Program-made: the position numbers and the translations under genes
Notes under the pieces: model-generated
The model's input: only the letters and a program-made list of their open reading frames with translations
Database searches by the model: none
Told to the model about the DNA's origin: nothing
Shown here: one piece after another, positions 21,785-22,666 of the stretch
Numbering within the stretch: position 1 is the stretch's first letter
Layout: every line of letters begins with the position of its first letter
Assembly: GCA_023231445.1 (NCBI GenBank)
Contig: JALNVF010000041.1
Coordinates: forward strand, 1 to 22,666
Length of the DNA: 22,666 bases
From: Treponema sp.
GTDB taxonomy: Bacteria > Spirochaetota > Spirochaetia > Treponematales > Treponemataceae
Direction of reading: 5' to 3'

Positions 21785-22666
21785 ATGGATTTGATTATAC
21801 GGAATGCACATCTGCGCGGAACTGATGGGCTGCACGATATCGGTATTGAGGACGGAAAATTTGCCGTGGTTGAAAAACATCTTACTGCTTCTGCCACAAA
21901 GGAAATTGAAGCAAAGGGAAAGCTTGTATCTCCTCCGTTTATTGACCCGCACGTTCATCTTGACGCCGTTTTTCTTGAAGGCCGAACCGTACACAATAAA
22001 ACGGGAACGCTGCTTGAAGGGATTGCAAACTGGGGTATAGAAAAAGAAACGCTTACCGAAGACGAGATTCTTGCCAACGCACGCAAAGCCGTACGATGGT
22101 ATATCGCAAACGGTGTGCTTAAAATACGTACACACGTAGACACGACACTTAAATCACTTATCAATCTGCGCGCTCTTTTGAGACTCAAGGAAGAGGTAAA
22201 GGAATTCGTAGATATTCAGATTGTTGCCTTTCCGCAGGACGGGATATTCACCGATCCGTCTTTTTCCGTGCTGATGGAAGAGGCTGTGAAGGACGGATGC
22301 GGTGTAGTCGGCGGAATCCCACACAACGAGTTTACCCGCGAGGACGGAGTACGCGATGTACTCCGCGCGTTTGATCTTGCAGAAAAGTACGGCTGCCTCA
22401 TAGACATTCACTGTGACGAGACAGGCGATCCCGAGTCGCGCTTTATTGAAGTCATGGCAAAAGAAACGATAAACCGCGGGCTGCAGGGGCGTGTTACCGC
22501 AAGCCATGCGACGGCAATGCATAATTACAACAACGACTATGCATTCAAACTTATCGGTATTTTAAAGCGGGCCGGAATGAACGTGGTAACGAACCCGTTC
22601 GACAATTCCGTCCTGCAGAACAGAAACGACGGCTACCCGCGTCACCGTGGACATACCCGTGTCGAT
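21785..22666 (+). CDS. codA: Cytosine deaminase, CodA-like amidohydrolase (partial, runs off the window)
   Basis: 294 codons are visible from ATG 21785, behind AAGGGG, to the window edge. The sequence follows E. coli CodA closely in motif order: PPFIDPHVHLD with His56 and His58, TGTLLEGIANW, IANGVLKIRTHVD, IQIVAFPQDGI with Gln151, IDIHCDE with His209 and Glu212, VTASHATAMHNYN with His241, and LQNRNDGYPRHRGHTRV. These are the metal and substrate residues of cytosine deaminase, which converts cytosine to uracil and ammonia. The final catalytic Asp lies beyond the window. Some CodA relatives act on isoguanine or creatinine, so specificity is likely but not certain. Last visible gene of the importer operon. 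Confidence 0.9.
   Translation, partial: MDLIIRNAHLRGTDGLHDIGIEDGKFAVVEKHLTASATKEIEAKGKLVSPPFIDPHVHLDAVFLEGRTVHNKTGTLLEGIANWGIEKETLTEDEILANARKAVRWYIANGVLKIRTHVDTTLKSLINLRALLRLKEEVKEFVDIQIVAFPQDGIFTDPSFSVLMEEAVKDGCGVVGGIPHNEFTREDGVRDVLRAFDLAEKYGCLIDIHCDETGDPESRFIEVMAKETINRGLQGRVTASHATAMHNYNNDYAFKLIGILKRAGMNVVTNPFDNSVLQNRNDGYPRHRGHTRVD

Overview
The window looks like a chromosomal segment of a Treponema-type spirochaete. This is an inference from gene content: lipoproteins with relaxed lipoboxes, a PnrA/BMP-type nucleoside ABC importer, a receiver-HD-GYP protein and a HU-like protein with an Ig-like C-terminal domain. I have no 16S or marker gene to confirm it. Most genes have a clear GGAGG-type ribosome binding site. 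No tRNA, rRNA, CRISPR array or transposase gene is visible.

Left part (1-2660): a lipoprotein gene leaves the window on the minus strand, behind a promoter and a terminator-like leader hairpin. A 158-bp palindromic, gene-free element follows (219-376). Next comes an XRE regulator fused to an ImmA-like domain that has lost its catalytic residues, followed by a HU/Ig-fold DNA-binding protein.

Middle accessory part (2660-13912): mostly single-gene metabolic and stress functions in short, often divergent or convergent units. These are an alpha/beta hydrolase, a LysE-type exporter, a VOC/PhnB-like protein, a GH1 beta-glucosidase, a PHP-domain protein, a HAD hydrolase, an HxlR regulator divergent from a flavin/PNPOx-like protein, a DUF2202 ferritin-like protein, a DinB-like protein, an EamA transporter and a receiver-HD-GYP phosphodiesterase. 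Gene decay is frequent here: an Abi-like fragment, a short lipoprotein that may be truncated, a VOC gene broken by a 17-bp tandem duplication, and a probable frameshifted remnant downstream of hxlR.

Right part (13967-17031, minus strand): a probable operon of a TetR regulator, a cytoplasmic GH13 alpha-glucanase and a Rieske non-haem iron oxygenase. A perfect 20-bp TetR-type palindrome lies inside the tetR promoter. The oxygenase is unexpected in a presumed anaerobe.

Right end (17071-22666, plus strand): a compact operon for nucleoside or nucleobase uptake (BMP lipoprotein, duplicated ABC ATPase, two permeases with overlapping start/stop codons) followed by a cytosine deaminase that runs off the window. 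It starts from a strong sigma-70-like promoter followed at once by a hairpin and U-tract, so early termination is a likely control point. Together these genes would import nucleosides or bases and deaminate cytosine to uracil.
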